From assembly GCA_003427395.1 (NCBI GenBank), contig BFEA01000163.1, positions 1,026,133 through 1,068,758 on the forward strand: a stretch of DNA of 42,626 nt. The letters are read 5' to 3'. Position 1 is the first letter of the stretch; each line of letters starts with the position of its first letter. This DNA is from Chara braunii (lineage: Eukaryota; Streptophyta; Charophyceae; Charales; Characeae). Below are positions 21,483-31,518 of the stretch, piece by piece. The translations under genes were made by a program, and so were the position numbers. Below the pieces are notes generated by a model. That model had not been told where the DNA came from. It made no database searches and saw only the letters and a program-made list of their open reading frames with translations.

Positions 21483-22105
21483 CATCCAAGTTCACGAACT
21501 CGTGAACGTTGATGAGGGAGCATAAATGCTCACAAACGTATGCAGGCTGTTTTCCAAGTCTGATACACTGATGATGATGGTGCTCTCTGTCTCAAATGGG
21601 GCCGTTGTCTACTGAGAAAAACACATAAAAGAACGAAAAAGAAGTGTACACCATGCGCCCTCGTCACTTCTGTCCTCGCTCCAGTATTCACCAAATGTGC
21701 AAAATGAAAATGAATCTTCCACTAGAACGCGGACAGATACACAGCCATATTTTTTGTCTTTTGTGCATGTGGTGAGTAGTGGAGCGTCAGGCCGTTGTGT
21801 CCTCAACGCTCTCTGACCTCGGAAACCGGCCGTTGTGTCCTCCACTGGCATACACCCACCAGGCCTTTTTTGGCAACGCGCTAGGCGCGATTGCGGTCAA
21901 ATTCATCCATATCTCGCTGTGATTGAAGCCAGATTCGTTCCCACGCGCCTGCAGTCGCCCTTTGAAGAAAAGAAAGAAAGAAAGAAAAAGGGCTTGTATC
22001 CGTTGATGGCGGCCTTTTGCCCTCGTCAGGGTACTGTCAGTGCGCGGGACAATGCCTATTTTTTCTCTTTTTTTCCGGTCTTTCTTGACGCACAGGGGCC
22101 ACACT

Positions 22106-22134
22106 GCACACACAGACATACACACACAAACACA

Positions 22135-22172
<38 letters not shown>
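22106..22172. repeat. (CA)n microsatellite
   Basis: CA repeat with a few interruptions in PPR intron 3. Confidence 0.95.
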
Positions 22173-22175
<3 letters not shown>

Positions 22176-23085
22176 CTGGAACGGCAATGCCTCTATAATT
22201 GCGGTCGACATGCCTCTGTGTTCCTAGCATGTAGGAGCCACGTAGCCTGTGACATCTGTCTGCGCTGCTCCATTCGACGCAGCAATTGTAACTGCGAAAA
22301 TGGGATGCGGTGCTTCCATAGTCCACACCCGAACCGGTCCTGTCTGGTCTCTAGGGGTGGGGCCACTTACCATAGGCAATAACTGCTCTCAACGAAAAAA
22401 TATTTTTTTGCAACCCTGTACCATTCTAGAGTATTCTGTTCCAGTGGTGCGTGTTTAGAATTCTGCAAAGTTTGTCATACACCTCTTCCCTGCCCTTTGC
22501 ATGTCATACTCTATCCTGACCTTCACATGTTTCTTTCCTGCCCCTTACCTTCCACCTCCCCTACCCCACACTCCTATAGAACTCCGCCTTCTATCCCTTT
22601 CCCTCCACCTCCCCTCCACGCTCCCCTTTTGTGCTACTAGCAAATACATAGGAATGGGCATCGTTGAGAGAACAGACGATATGAAGATCGGAAGTGAAAT
22701 GAATGGAAGTATGAAGGTGAAGGACAGACACAAAGACTAAGTATAAGCTGAAGATCTGAAGTGAAATGAACAGTAGTATGAAGATCTGAAGAGAAATGCA
22801 TAGGAGCATACCTTCCCTTTTACTCTGCCTCCTGCAAGTGGGCCGTTAAGGCACACTGTGATGTGGGCAGCTGCCGCTCAACCACCATCAACGTGGGCAG
22901 CCTTGTATGTCTGAGGTATAAAAGAGGAGCTTTTGCCCTGAGGAAACCCCAGCTAAACCCAGTTCGAAACACTTCTATTATGATTCACGTTGCTTGCTAA
23001 AGAGGTGAAATTCTTTAATTGTTGAGCTGGCTCAACTCGTGTCTACTCGTCTGGATGGAACAGGGGCTGTTGTGGTGCAATTTTT

Positions 23086-23088
<3 letters not shown>

Positions 23089-23128
<40 letters not shown>
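23089..23128. repeat. (CA)n microsatellite
   Basis: Forty bases of perfect CA in PPR intron 3. Confidence 0.95.
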
Positions 23129-23130
<2 letters not shown>

Positions 23131-23730
23131 TGAAGGCTTTCTCAGTTTTTTCGGACCCTTAGTAGGGGGGGTCGGTGCATTCTTGCTGGAGTCTTCTGTC
23201 TTAGGTAAGTTATCTCTTATCTTCTTCCTCCTCTTTGGCAGTGACGCGAGTGTGTAGTTTGAGATGAATGTCGGGAATGCCAATGCTGTTATATTTGTTT
23301 CTTTTTTATAAATGAGTTCTTGGTTTTGTGGGCCGATGCAGAAGGCTCTCCAGGGGGTCGGGTCGGTGCCTTCTTGCTGGAGCAGTCTTCTGTCTTAGGT
23401 AAGTTGCCTTCTACCCTCCATCCGCTTATGGTTTGAAATATGTACCCTGAGGTAGGCTTCAACCACTGCCTTCAAGGTACTTGTGACGAAAATCAAAGCA
23501 GACTATCACTCACCCACACCAGATGGAAAACTCTACAGACTGTCGGTTTACACCCCATCACAAGCAAGCAAAATACCCATGAAACAAAGAAAGGTCTGTC
23601 ACAGTCAAAAAATACACTCCAGACACACCGCTGGCACTAGAGGCACACCATGGCCGCGTAGTGATGGCCCCGACCACTCCCGCTCGACCTGGCCGGAGAA
23701 AACCGTAGCAGGGTGCTAGAGAAGTCGTGG

Positions 23731-24019
23731 TATATATAATCAAACAGAGCTGCCCGGTAAACCATAGTGAGGGCAGTGGTCGGTGCCCACCTCAGAGTAT
23801 CAGTTGTCGGGTAGTCGTTGATGCTTAACCACAGCCGGGGTTAAGGTGGGTTATCACTTACAGTGTAATCAGTTAGGGGATTCTGCAGAATGTTGAGGGT
23901 TCAGCCGCCTGATGAGTCGGTGAAACTCCGACGAAAGAGTTTGTCACAGCCCCGTGTTTGTTGTCCTCTTCTCCCTCTCTGCCTACGGTTTACTGGGCAG
24001 CTCTGTTTGACTATATATG
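23731..24019. mobile_element. TIR element with hammerhead-like core
   Basis: Inverted ends of about 35 bp: left TCAAACAGAGCTGCCCGGTA (23741-23760, with AT-rich TATATA outside), right TTTACTGGGCAGCTCTGTTT (23989-24008), with three mismatches over the arms. The element is about 289 bp and non-coding. The interior contains the hammerhead-ribozyme-like core listed separately. The right end recurs at 19151-19208. It behaves like a MITE, but the ribozyme core recalls retrozymes; its class is open. Confidence 0.7.
23909..23936 (+). ncRNA. Hammerhead ribozyme-like catalytic core
   Basis: CTGATGA (23909-23915), a perfect 5-bp stem GTCGG/CCGAC with loop TGAAACT (23916-23932), then GAAA (23933-23936). 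These are the conserved core boxes and stem II of a hammerhead in correct order, including the usual G-C pair closing stem II. A GTC follows at 23943-23945, but the base after GAAA does not pair with it, and I could not fold a convincing stem I or stem III. It is either a decayed ribozyme or a chance match; activity is not shown. Confidence 0.45.
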
Positions 24020-24029
24020 TATACATATG

Positions 24030-24172
24030 TATCATACTTGCGGCGCACCAGTGCAGTGCGCCTTGCGCCGTGCGCGGATCTGAGATGTGAGCGCACGTGC
24101 GCACACCGCGCACAAAACGCGTACAGGTGCAGCACACCATGCAGGGCGCAACTTCGCTGGTGCGCGGGCCTT
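24030..24172 (+). repeat. GC-rich TGCGC cluster, copy 2
   Basis: Begins at the shared boundary ATACTTGCGGCGCA and contains many GTGCGC/GCGCAC strings, ending in a T run. Relatives: 21106-21180 (+), 25288-25398 (-) and 25795-25925 (-), all within intron 3. Confidence 0.7.
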
Positions 24173-24202
24173 CCTTTTTTTTTTTTTTTGTTTTTTTTTG
24201 TT

Positions 24203-24237
24203 TGTGTGTGTGTGTGTGTGTGTATGTGTGTGTGTGT
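24203..24237. repeat. (GT)n microsatellite
   Basis: GT repeat after a T-rich run. Confidence 0.92.
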
Positions 24238-24248
24238 AGTGCAGTCGT

Positions 24249-24456
24249 AAACTTTGATTGAGGGCAGCATTGCCCTCGAATGTATCCTTCTAATTGCCAG
24301 GCCGGATACATTCATGAGCAGCAGCAGTTTCGAGGAGACAACGCTGCCCTGGATCCGAGTTCCCGCCCTCCAAGTTCCCGCCCTGTATGGAGGGCAGTGT
24401 TGCCCCAAATGTATCCTACTCTAATATCAGGTCACATACAGTCATGATTGGCAGTG
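24249..24456 (+). repeat. Small dispersed repeat, copies 2 and 3
   Basis: Two units (24249-24312 and 24393-24456) share GGGCAGYRTTGCCC, AATGTATCCT and ATACAKTCATGA. They lie about 144 bp apart in direct orientation. Confidence 0.7.
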
Positions 24457-24556
24457 TCAGAAGAATGGCAAAAGACAACTATGTATGTCTGGAAAAACAA
24501 AAGCAAAAAACAACAAAAAAAACAGCCCGGGGGCCATCTCGTATCTCCTGACACTA

Positions 24557-24651
24557 CCTTCTTCCCCCGAATACAATATTAGCTGTATTTGAGGCATCTT
24601 TGCGTCTAGAGACAGCTATAATGACCATACGTTGTATTCGAGGGAAGAAGA
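24557..24651. mobile_element. TA-flanked MITE, copy 3
   Basis: About 95 bp, bounded by TA on both sides (24555-24556 and 24652-24653). Left end CCTTCTTCCCCCGAATACAA, right end TTGTATTCGAGGGAAGAAGA. The interior reads GCTGTATTTGAGGCATCTTT then GCGTCTAGAGACAGC. Confidence 0.82.
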
Positions 24652-24826
24652 TAGGAGTTTTCTAACGGCAATGATGCCTGGAATCACGCCCATAGCCGAG
24701 TCTAGAAGGGTCTTAGGGCGTTGCTGCACTGCTCCGGAAATGCACACAAGACAAACAACATGGCGATGTATATGTCCTTGTTCTAGGGGAAGATTCACTC
24801 TCGTTTTGCACATTTGGAGAGTGGTG

Positions 24827-24914
24827 GAGCGAGGCCCATTGTCAGGAGTATCCGTTGTCCAAAAAGGGGGAGTGAGGCCTATTGTCAGTGTCAGGAGTAT
24901 CCGTTGTCCGAAAA
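24827..24914. repeat. Tandem duplication, about 43-bp unit
   Basis: GAGYGAGGCCYATTGTCAG and GGAGTATCCGTTGTCC occur twice; the second copy repeats GTCAGT once more. Confidence 0.85.
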
Positions 24915-25077
24915 TGGAGCCACGCCCCAGGAGGATGTCACGGACGTTCTCTTTCTCTTTTTTGTTTTTTTTTAGCAAAAGCACCAAGGAAACACAACTG
25001 TCAGTTCTGTCGTTTTCTATACCTGGAAGTAATGACAGCCATTGACAGGAGAGCAACGGTTCCACAGACGCGTCCTC

Positions 25078-25128
25078 ATCATGACTGTATTGGACCTCTG
25101 AAAGGACTCGGATACACTGGAGGTAGCA
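25078..25128 (-). repeat. Small dispersed repeat, copy 4
   Basis: Minus strand carries GTGTATCC, AGGTCCAATACAGTCATGAT and GAGG in the same order as the other copies. Confidence 0.6.
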
Positions 25129-25287
25129 TGGAGTTGTGTACAGCAAACATGACGAAACACCGAGCTTTTGGGGCAGTGCGGCCCTGAAAAAAATTTGCGC
25201 GGGCGATGTCCGAATTTTAGCTGGGCGTGGGAACTTCGATTCACCCTCTCCCCAACTTTTTTTTTTTTTTTTTGGTTGACCAACTTG

Positions 25288-25398
25288 ACCCGGAATTTTG
25301 CCTATGCAGCGCACCGGGTGCGCGCGCCACATGCGCAATGCGCAGTGTGCCGCATGTGCGCAAGTGGCGCGCATGGGATGCGCCGCAAGTATGATATG
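25288..25398 (-). repeat. GC-rich TGCGC cluster, copy 3
   Basis: Minus-strand copy ending at TGCGCCGCAAGTATGAT, with a T run at the other end (25258-25274). Contains the palindromes TGCGCA and GTGCGCAC. Confidence 0.7.
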
Positions 25399-25479
25399 TA
25401 TATGTGCAAGTGTTGCGCTTTGCCAGCAGACGGGTTTGTGGCCACTTGGCGCTGAACCACACAAACGTGGGCAACCTTG

Positions 25480-25699
25480 CATTTCTATTATATTGCGTAT
25501 CTATACTTTTTTGTTACGGATGGCTTCTGATGATCTGTGAAGGGAATGAGAGAAAATCTGGGGTCTTTTAAAACAACACACACACACACACAGCAATCTT
25601 TCATTTTCTATTATATGGCCTATCTAAACTTTTTCGTTATGAATGGCTTGTGATGATTTGTGAAGGGAATGAGAGAGAGAATCTGGGGNCTTTTAAAAC

Positions 25700-25746
<47 letters not shown>

Positions 25747-25759
25747 ACACACACACACA
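25480..25759. repeat. Tandem segment duplication ending in (AC)n
   Basis: Copy 1 (25480-25592) and copy 2 (25601-25759) share TTCTATTATAT, GTATCTA/CCTATCTA, GATGATYTGTGAAGGGAATG and CTTTTAAAACAACACACAC. An N lies at 25689. The AC tract is much longer in copy 2. Confidence 0.85.
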
Positions 25760-25794
25760 GACAAAAGGGAAAAAGACAAACATCCCATCCCCCT

Positions 25795-25925
25795 GTGCGT
25801 GCGCATGGGGGATAGCCTTGCGTACTCCAGCGCATCCTCCATGCGCGTGCGCTGCGCACGTGCGCATGCATCGCCCATGTGCGCACAGCGCACCGCTCAG
25901 CGCACCGCATAGGTGCGCCGCAAGT
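25795..25925 (-). repeat. GC-rich TGCGC cluster, copy 4
   Basis: The longest cluster, with repeated GTGCGC and GCGCAC strings, ending at GTGCGCCGCAAGTATG like copy 3. Confidence 0.7.
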
Positions 25926-26384
25926 ATGTTATGTACTTCTACCTATACCTTTTTTCCTGCATGTGTTTCTCTTTTGTGTCTCGCCAACTTCAATTCAAGT
26001 GTTGGGACAGGCGTACTGATGGATGCTCATGTTATGATGGCTCTTTCGGGTTGAATCTGGTTGGAATGGAATTGCGGGTAGATGCGTGCAAGAAACTCCT
26101 TTTGGGAGTGACCGACTATGGGCCGCGCTCCACCGGACAACATTCTGAATGTATCTAGGCAAGGTGGCGTCAAGCCCTATGCCCTCAATGGGTTTTGTAA
26201 CAGAGGCAGTGCTCGGGCGCAGCAGAGCTGTTTGCCTGTGGGCTGTGGCACTATTGATTGTGTTAATGACTCGATAATATTTTTCAGTCATGTTGTGATC
26301 ACTGATCTTTCTTCTGTTTTTTTTTTTCACTGACGACGCCTCCCTCCTTTTTTGTCTCTGTTTTGTGGCGAATGGTTTCTGCAG

Positions 26385-26531
26385 GTACATACGCTTGGAC
26401 ATGAGGGTATGCTGGATGCTATGCTGAATCGGATCTATTCGGTGCAAGATTTAATGGACGCTTCGGGCAGGCCTTTCCTGAGCACACTCACATGCAACAT
26501 TGCTATCAATGCCTGTGTGCAGGCCAAACAG
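26385..26531 (+). CDS. PPR protein, exon 4 of 7
   Basis: Forty-nine codons between a TTTCTGCAG acceptor and a GTAGAA donor at 26532. VHTLGHEGMLDAMLNRIYSV continues motif 5, which is about 40 residues rather than 35 and has Ser at position 5. TLTCNIAINACVQAKQ opens motif 6. The preceding intron is 6.0 kb, the longest in the gene, and holds most of the MITE and GC-rich repeats. An exon missing inside it is unlikely because motif 5 reads on without loss. Confidence 0.92.
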
Positions 26532-26888
26532 GTAGAAAATGGATCTTTCTTAAAAGAGAAAGAAATGCCCCTGCCCTAGGAACATCATAATTAAAAAAAA
26601 AAAAAAAAAAGAACGGGAAAAAAAACTTAAAAAAAGCCTAAAAGGCCAAACAGGTAGAGGGAATGTGCGCATCATGCACAGTGCTTTTTTTTTCTCACTC
26701 TGTCCTTTCTTTTTTTCCCCCCCCAACTTCCCCAAGGTTTAGACTTTAAAGCACTAGTACATGGCCCCAGCCAAGCTGAGCGTCGGATTGAGCCTCTCCT
26801 AAAATTTCGGAGACTCACACGCCGTGGATAAAATGAATCGATGGCAGACGGCCTCCGAAAAGGGCTCGCGGCCGATGACTGGCATGTA

Positions 26889-26908
26889 CTGGTGGTTTAA
26901 ACCACCAG
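26889..26908. repeat. Perfect 20-bp palindrome
   Basis: CTGGTGGTTTAAACCACCAG is its own reverse complement. AAACCACCA also occurs inverted near 27305 and directly near 20835, so it may be the end of a small element of about 415 bp (26898-27313). ORFs inside that interval are unrecognised. Confidence 0.75.
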
Positions 26909-27533
26909 CATGTTTCACAGCCATTTTTTCTACGACGCATGCACGCCGTGTTTCTCGCCGGACAAACCGGCATGCCAGTTCACAAAAAATACAGCCAGGC
27001 AAATAGCATCGTATGCACAGTCCCATTTTGCCTGGATGGCAGTGGATGCGCTTTTTGCGAAGCGGCAGGCTGGTACATCCTACCAGACGCGGCGCGCATC
27101 CACCCAGGTTGTAGAAAAATGGCTTGGAATTTGGAAACGTTCTGGCAGTGGCTTATCCGTAGCTGTCGGAACTCATCGTCCGAAACTTGCGATCCTGCAC
27201 ACAAGGAGGCTGCGCTTTCAATGTATGGGTGTGGCGTCAACCGATTCAATCCGTTGGCGCGGAAAAATTTCTGGGTTTGACCGAAAAATAGGGTGCTCGG
27301 CAGTGGTGGTTTAGCAGACGCTTTCAACAGGCCTTTCTTGAACACGGACGTGATCCCATGCAGCAACACAGATGTTTGTTACATCAATGATTCAATGCAT
27401 GTGATGTGTGCAGCAGCAGGCGGCTGAGCAGGTAGAGGGCTGCTCATCTTTGCATCGTCAATTGTCGACAGCAAGTTTCGGACGACAAGTTCCAACAGCT
27501 TTTTGGCAGCTTGGCACCTATGTTGGCATCTTT

Positions 27534-27810
27534 GCAGCTTGGCACCCTGCAACTCACTTTTCGTCCCGGGCAGCTTCCCAGCCATTTTTGGAGCTTGGCA
27601 CCGTGCAACTACTCACTTGTGGTCCCGGGCAGCTTCCCAGCCATTTTTGCAACTTGGCACCTGCAACTCACTTTTCGTCCTGGGCAGCTTCCCAGCCATT
27701 TTTGCAGCTTGGCACCGTGCAACTTGGCCCCTATGTTCAGCATATTTGGAGCTTGGCACCCTGCAACTCACTTTTGGTCCCTTGCACCTTGGAACCTTGC
27801 ATGGGACCTT
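27534..27810. repeat. Minisatellite, unit about 57 bp
   Basis: Five units start at about 27534, 27590, 27649, 27703 and 27748, sharing GCAGCTTGGCACC, TGCAACTCACTTT and CGGGCAGCTTCCCAGCCA. The tail degenerates into CCTTGGGACC repeats up to about 27850. It lies in PPR intron 4. Confidence 0.88.
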
Positions 27811-27976
27811 GGGACCCTTTGGAACCCTGGGACTCACCTTGGGACCTCGGCAACCGTGGTACTTTGGGGTCTTGGCAACTTGTGCCGTGGGTGCAGTGAG
27901 TTCTAGACTGTCGCAACTACACAGGTGGGCCCTTCCTACTATTTCTTCTTCTTCAACTACACAGGTGGGCTCTTCC

Positions 27977-28252
27977 TTTCTTCTTCTTCTTCTTCTTCTT
28001 CTTTTTCTTCTTCTCCTTCTTCTTCTTCTTCTTCTTCTTCTTAGGGGTGTAGGTGCCGAACACACCTGGCGCCAGCTGGGAAGCGCCTAAATCACTTCCA
28101 CAACCAGCCAGGAGGCCCAAGCCAACCATCTCCGCTAGTGAACTCCAAGCATACCACAGGAGGCCGTGGGGGATCGAAAGGAGGTCGTTGGGAATCGAAC
28201 CCACAACCTCCTCAGTGCCGCTTACATGCTCAACCAACTGAGCTAGCCCGCT
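27977..28252 (-). mobile_element. tRNA-derived SINE with (AAG)n tail
   Basis: Minus strand: a tRNA-like head with A box GGCTAGCTCAGTTGGTTGAG (28229-28248) and B box GGGTTCGATTCCC (28190-28202), a unique body of about 140 bp, then an AAG/GAA tail (the TTC repeat at 27977-28042). The head is close to a real tRNA but the acceptor stem does not pair, so it is a SINE. A simple-sequence tail is normal for tRNA SINEs. Confidence 0.88.
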
Positions 28253-28453
28253 TGAGCTGCTTTATTAAATTTGCTATTATCTCAAATTTTCAAAAAAATT
28301 ATGTGGTTTTTGTTTTTCGCGTTCCGGATGCGTTGTGCTTCTTGCAAAGAGGCTCCCAGTTGTGTACTCCTTTGATCGGCAACTGGTTTTAACTTTTTAC
28401 TAAGTTTTAGTATTTACTCATTTTTCTTGTCCGGATGGTGTCGACTGTGACAG

Positions 28454-28642
28454 GTGGAGCTTGCTCTGGATATTTTCGGGAAAATGGAAGGTTGGGGTTG
28501 CGATCCTGACCTGGTTACATACAACACTCTCATCAACAGTTGTTCTTACAACCAAAATCTGCCCACCGCATTCGAGTTGATGGATAGCATGAAGAAGAAG
28601 GGAATCCCACCTGATATCATCAGCTACAACTCCCTCATAAAG
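28454..28642 (+). CDS. PPR protein, exon 5 of 7
   Basis: Sixty-three codons between a GTGACAG acceptor and a GTTCGT donor at 28643, the weakest donor in the gene. It finishes motif 6 (VELALDIFGKMEGWGCDPD), contains the textbook motif 7 (LVTYNTLINSC to GIPPD, exactly 35 residues, Asn 5 and Asp 35) and starts motif 8 with IISYNSLIK. In the known PPR code Asn5/Asp35 favours uridine; motifs 1, 3, 6, 7 and 8 all share this pair. Confidence 0.94.
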
Positions 28643-28737
28643 GTTCGTTCTCAGTTGCCTTTTTCCCAAATCCTCTTTCCTTGTCTCCTTCCCCCCCTCC
28701 CCTGCCCACCTCCTTTTCCCTCCCCCTAAAAAAACTG

Positions 28738-28862
28738 ACCAGCCCGAGGTAAATTCAGAGTTATTTACTCATCTGAGTTTCATTGGGGTTGGATTTAGGT
28801 CTGTATTTCATTTCATGTGTGTAACGGATGGAGCTACAAGGTCTATTGGCATCCTCTTTCCT
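28738..28862 (-). mobile_element. tRNA-derived SINE, family 2, second copy
   Basis: Minus strand shares CACACATGAA, ACAGACCT and CTCTGAATTTACCTCGGG with the copy at 19739-19912. The B box is degraded, so this is an older copy. Confidence 0.65.
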
Positions 28863-29004
28863 TGTGTTGTATCTTCTACATTGCCAAATCTTCAAAATCA
28901 TGCAAAGGCGGCCAAGCACAATTCTTGCATCTCATATCTGTAGGGCCACTAGGTAGTAACTTGTAAGTAGCCCACTAGTCCACAGATGAAACGAATGATC
29001 TAGG

Positions 29005-29330
29005 CCAAGGTCCTGGGCAAGGCACCTGGCAAAGTCCTGGGGGAATGTGGTCCTGGGCAAGGTTCCGGGCAAAATAATGGTCCCGGACAAACAATGGTCC
29101 CGATTAAGGACCCAGGCAAATACTGGTCCCGGGCAAGGTCGTGGGAGAAGAAGGGCAAGGTTCCGGGCAAAATAATGGTCCCGGGCAAACAATGGTCCCG
29201 GTTAAGGGCCCAGGCAAATACTGGTCCCGGGCAAGGTCGTGGGAGAAGAATGCTGGTCCTGAGCAAGTCCCTGGTCAGATAATGGTCCCACGGACGGTTC
29301 CTGGCAAGGTCCTGCCTGGGAAGGATCCCA
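29005..29330. repeat. GGTCCCGGGCAA minisatellite with 98-bp higher-order unit
   Basis: Many GGTCCYGGGCAA variants. A 98-bp block starting GGTTCCGGGCAAAATAATGG at 29061 is repeated at 29159 with very few changes. It lies in PPR intron 5. Confidence 0.9.
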
Positions 29331-29863
29331 GGCAAGGCATTTAGTAGTCCGTTCATGCAGACAATGACTCCATTCTTTTTCCTTTTTTTTTATAATTATA
29401 TTTTTGCGAAGAGTCTTTTTCCTTCTGGAAGTTTCCCTGCGTAAAAATCCTAACTTCCTGCTGCTCAAACTGAAAGGCTATTCGGAAGGGGGAGAGGGGA
29501 GAGGGGGGGGAGGGGGGAGGGGGGCAGAGCAAGAAGTAATACACAGAACGAATGGCATAATACTGCACCCACGTCACATAGGCTGCAGGGTTTCAGTTCT
29601 GTCACACAAAGCTGCAAGGTTGCCGGTATGTCCCACACGTGCTGCAAGATTCCACATATGGCCTGTACAGGCTGCAAGGTTCATTTCTAAAACATTTCAT
29701 ATGTGTGACATGGAGAGAGAGAGAGAGAAAGGGGGGGGGGGGGGGGGGGCAGAGGAGGGAGTACACGCATCAGGGGATGGTGATCTTGGTGGATACTGAC
29801 ACGAGAAGTTAATTTGTTAGCAAGATGGAAATTCCCTGTTTGATTGGTCAGCAAGATAGCACT

Positions 29864-29949
29864 CCCGTCTTCATTATAGCTGTATTTGGGGCAACTTTGC
29901 GTCCAGATGCAGCGATTAATGACCGGGCGTTCTATGTGGGTGAAGACAG
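29864..29949. mobile_element. TA-flanked MITE, copy 4, left arm deleted
   Basis: Retains CCCGTCTTCA, then jumps to the interior GCTGTATTTGGGGCAACTTT and GCGTCCAGATGCAGC, and the right arm GTGGGTGAAGACAG followed by TA. The GAATACAAC part of the left arm is missing. Confidence 0.7.
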
Positions 29950-30439
29950 TAGTAGGAGGCCAACAATATTCCAAAGTGCTTATGAATGGTCACTTTGTTG
30001 ATCTGTAACTTCCAGAGAGGTTGGTAGAACTGCAGGGTACTGTCCACGTGCTCATCTCGGAGGGAGGGAGGGAGGGGAGGGAGGGAGGGTAGCAATGAAT
30101 AGATAGAGACAGACGCACAGACGAGTAGACAGAACTGGATGGATGGATGGATACATACTGCCAGACAGACAGATGGGTGAACAGTTGAGTGTGCAGACTG
30201 TAAGGACAGAGGAACGTATTGACCGGGCGATGAGCTGACCGATAAACGGACAGATTGATGGACTTGTTGAAGTTTTTTCTTCTTTGTTTTTTGAAACCAA
30301 ATTGCATGCAATTTGAAACACACAGTGATGGACTAATAATAGACCTATGCCGGGACTTCGGTGTGTGAAAACTATTTGGGTTTTTCTCTCTGCGAGGTTC
30401 AGGGTCCTCGGTAGGCCTATGGGGCCCTGTTTACAGCAT

Positions 30440-30990
30440 TGCCCGCCCTAAGTGAAGGCGGAGGTGCCCGCCCTAAGTGAAGGCGGGCCTGACATATCGC
30501 AAGAGGCCCTCGACTGTCAATTTCATATTTGGGGTCCAGGCAGTTGCGACGCGCCAGTTGGTTGAGAGAAACACAGGCCGGCCAACAAAGACATTTCCAC
30601 GGCCTCCGGGCCTTTCCGAAGGATGCAGGCCCTGGGCGTGATTCGCAGCCTCATACAGAGACAGTTGGGCGCCCAACCACAACGAGGCCCAGCAGCCCAG
30701 TAGCTGCTGTACACAGGCAGCCTCCTGGGGCCTTCCGGAAGCTTCTGGGCCCAGGCCAGTGCAACCAGGCTGCGCGAGCAGGCCAGCTCTTTCCATAAAC
30801 GAAAGAGCTCACCCCTGGCAGCCTCATTCGGTCACTTGCTGGCTGGCGGCAGCGCTGCTGGAGCGATAGCTCACGGGCTGGCTGCTGGCATTGGGAGCAA
30901 GAGGCTGCGCACGTGCGGTCGTGTGGTGAAGCAGGGCGCTGCTGAGGGCAGCGCCATAGCCAGCCTTCATAGCGGGCTGGGCTTGGATGT
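30440..30990 (-). repeat. GGCC/CAG-rich dispersed repeat, copy 2
   Basis: Inverted relative of 2150-2640. Its outer end has CCGCCCTAAGTGAAGGCGG twice in tandem (near 30444 and 30469). There is no coding motif. Confidence 0.55.
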
Positions 30991-31518
30991 ACAGTGAGGC
31001 GCAGGGGTGGTCTTCGGGTGTAAGAGAGGACAGACGTGGGAGTAAAGTCAGGGGATAGGTGAAGGATGATGATGATGATGATGTGAGGGCACTTACCTTG
31101 TATTGGCGATGGTCTGCATGGGCGACATCTTCAAGTACTTCGGGTTGCTGCTGATGTCAACAGTTGCATTGTCAATTAGTAGGCTGTAGTGTGTTAGGAG
31201 TAGGCTGGGCGCTGAGCGCTAAGTAGGAGAGTGAAGGGACTGGACTCTTGTGTTGATGAGGTGAGAGTATGCTCTCCACGACATTGGTTTTCAGTACTAT
31301 GAACCTCCATTGGTGTATTATTGGTGCAATGCTGCTCTCTGGACACGGTGTGACTATCTGGCTTTCAATGTGATGGTGCAATCTGGAATTGTCATCTCGT
31401 TGTTGCTTATTTTCCTTGCATCTCTGTCTGTTTTCCTTTTCTCTTTCTGTTTTTCCTTTTTTCTTGATTGCACTTTCCGCTTGTCCGTCCCTTGCTTTCT
31501 TCGGCATTTTCCGTGCAG

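Larger units (their letters stand above)
20388..26384 (+). other. PPR intron 3 (5997 nt), repeat-filled
   Basis: Phase-0 intron between exons 3 and 4. It contains no coding exon that fits the protein. It hosts a tRNA-like fragment, GC-rich TGCGC clusters, the hammerhead-like TIR element, a MITE, a small dispersed repeat, CA microsatellites and local duplications. Confidence 0.8.

Noticed and set aside
23909-23960. Annotating a complete, active hammerhead ribozyme
   Set aside because: Only the core boxes and stem II are clear. I could not pair stem I, and the base after GAAA mismatches the only nearby GTC.
22106-25759. CRISPR-like arrays from the repeated CA and GT tracts
   Set aside because: They are perfect dinucleotide repeats with no spacers, in a eukaryotic sequence.
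26910-27369. Overlapping 134- and 129-codon frames on opposite strands
   Set aside because: Both lie inside PPR intron 4, neither has a recognisable motif, and GC-rich repeat sequence explains their openness.
28186-28252. Genuine tRNA gene on the minus strand
   Set aside because: A and B boxes are good, but the acceptor stem does not pair and a SINE body with an AAG tail follows.
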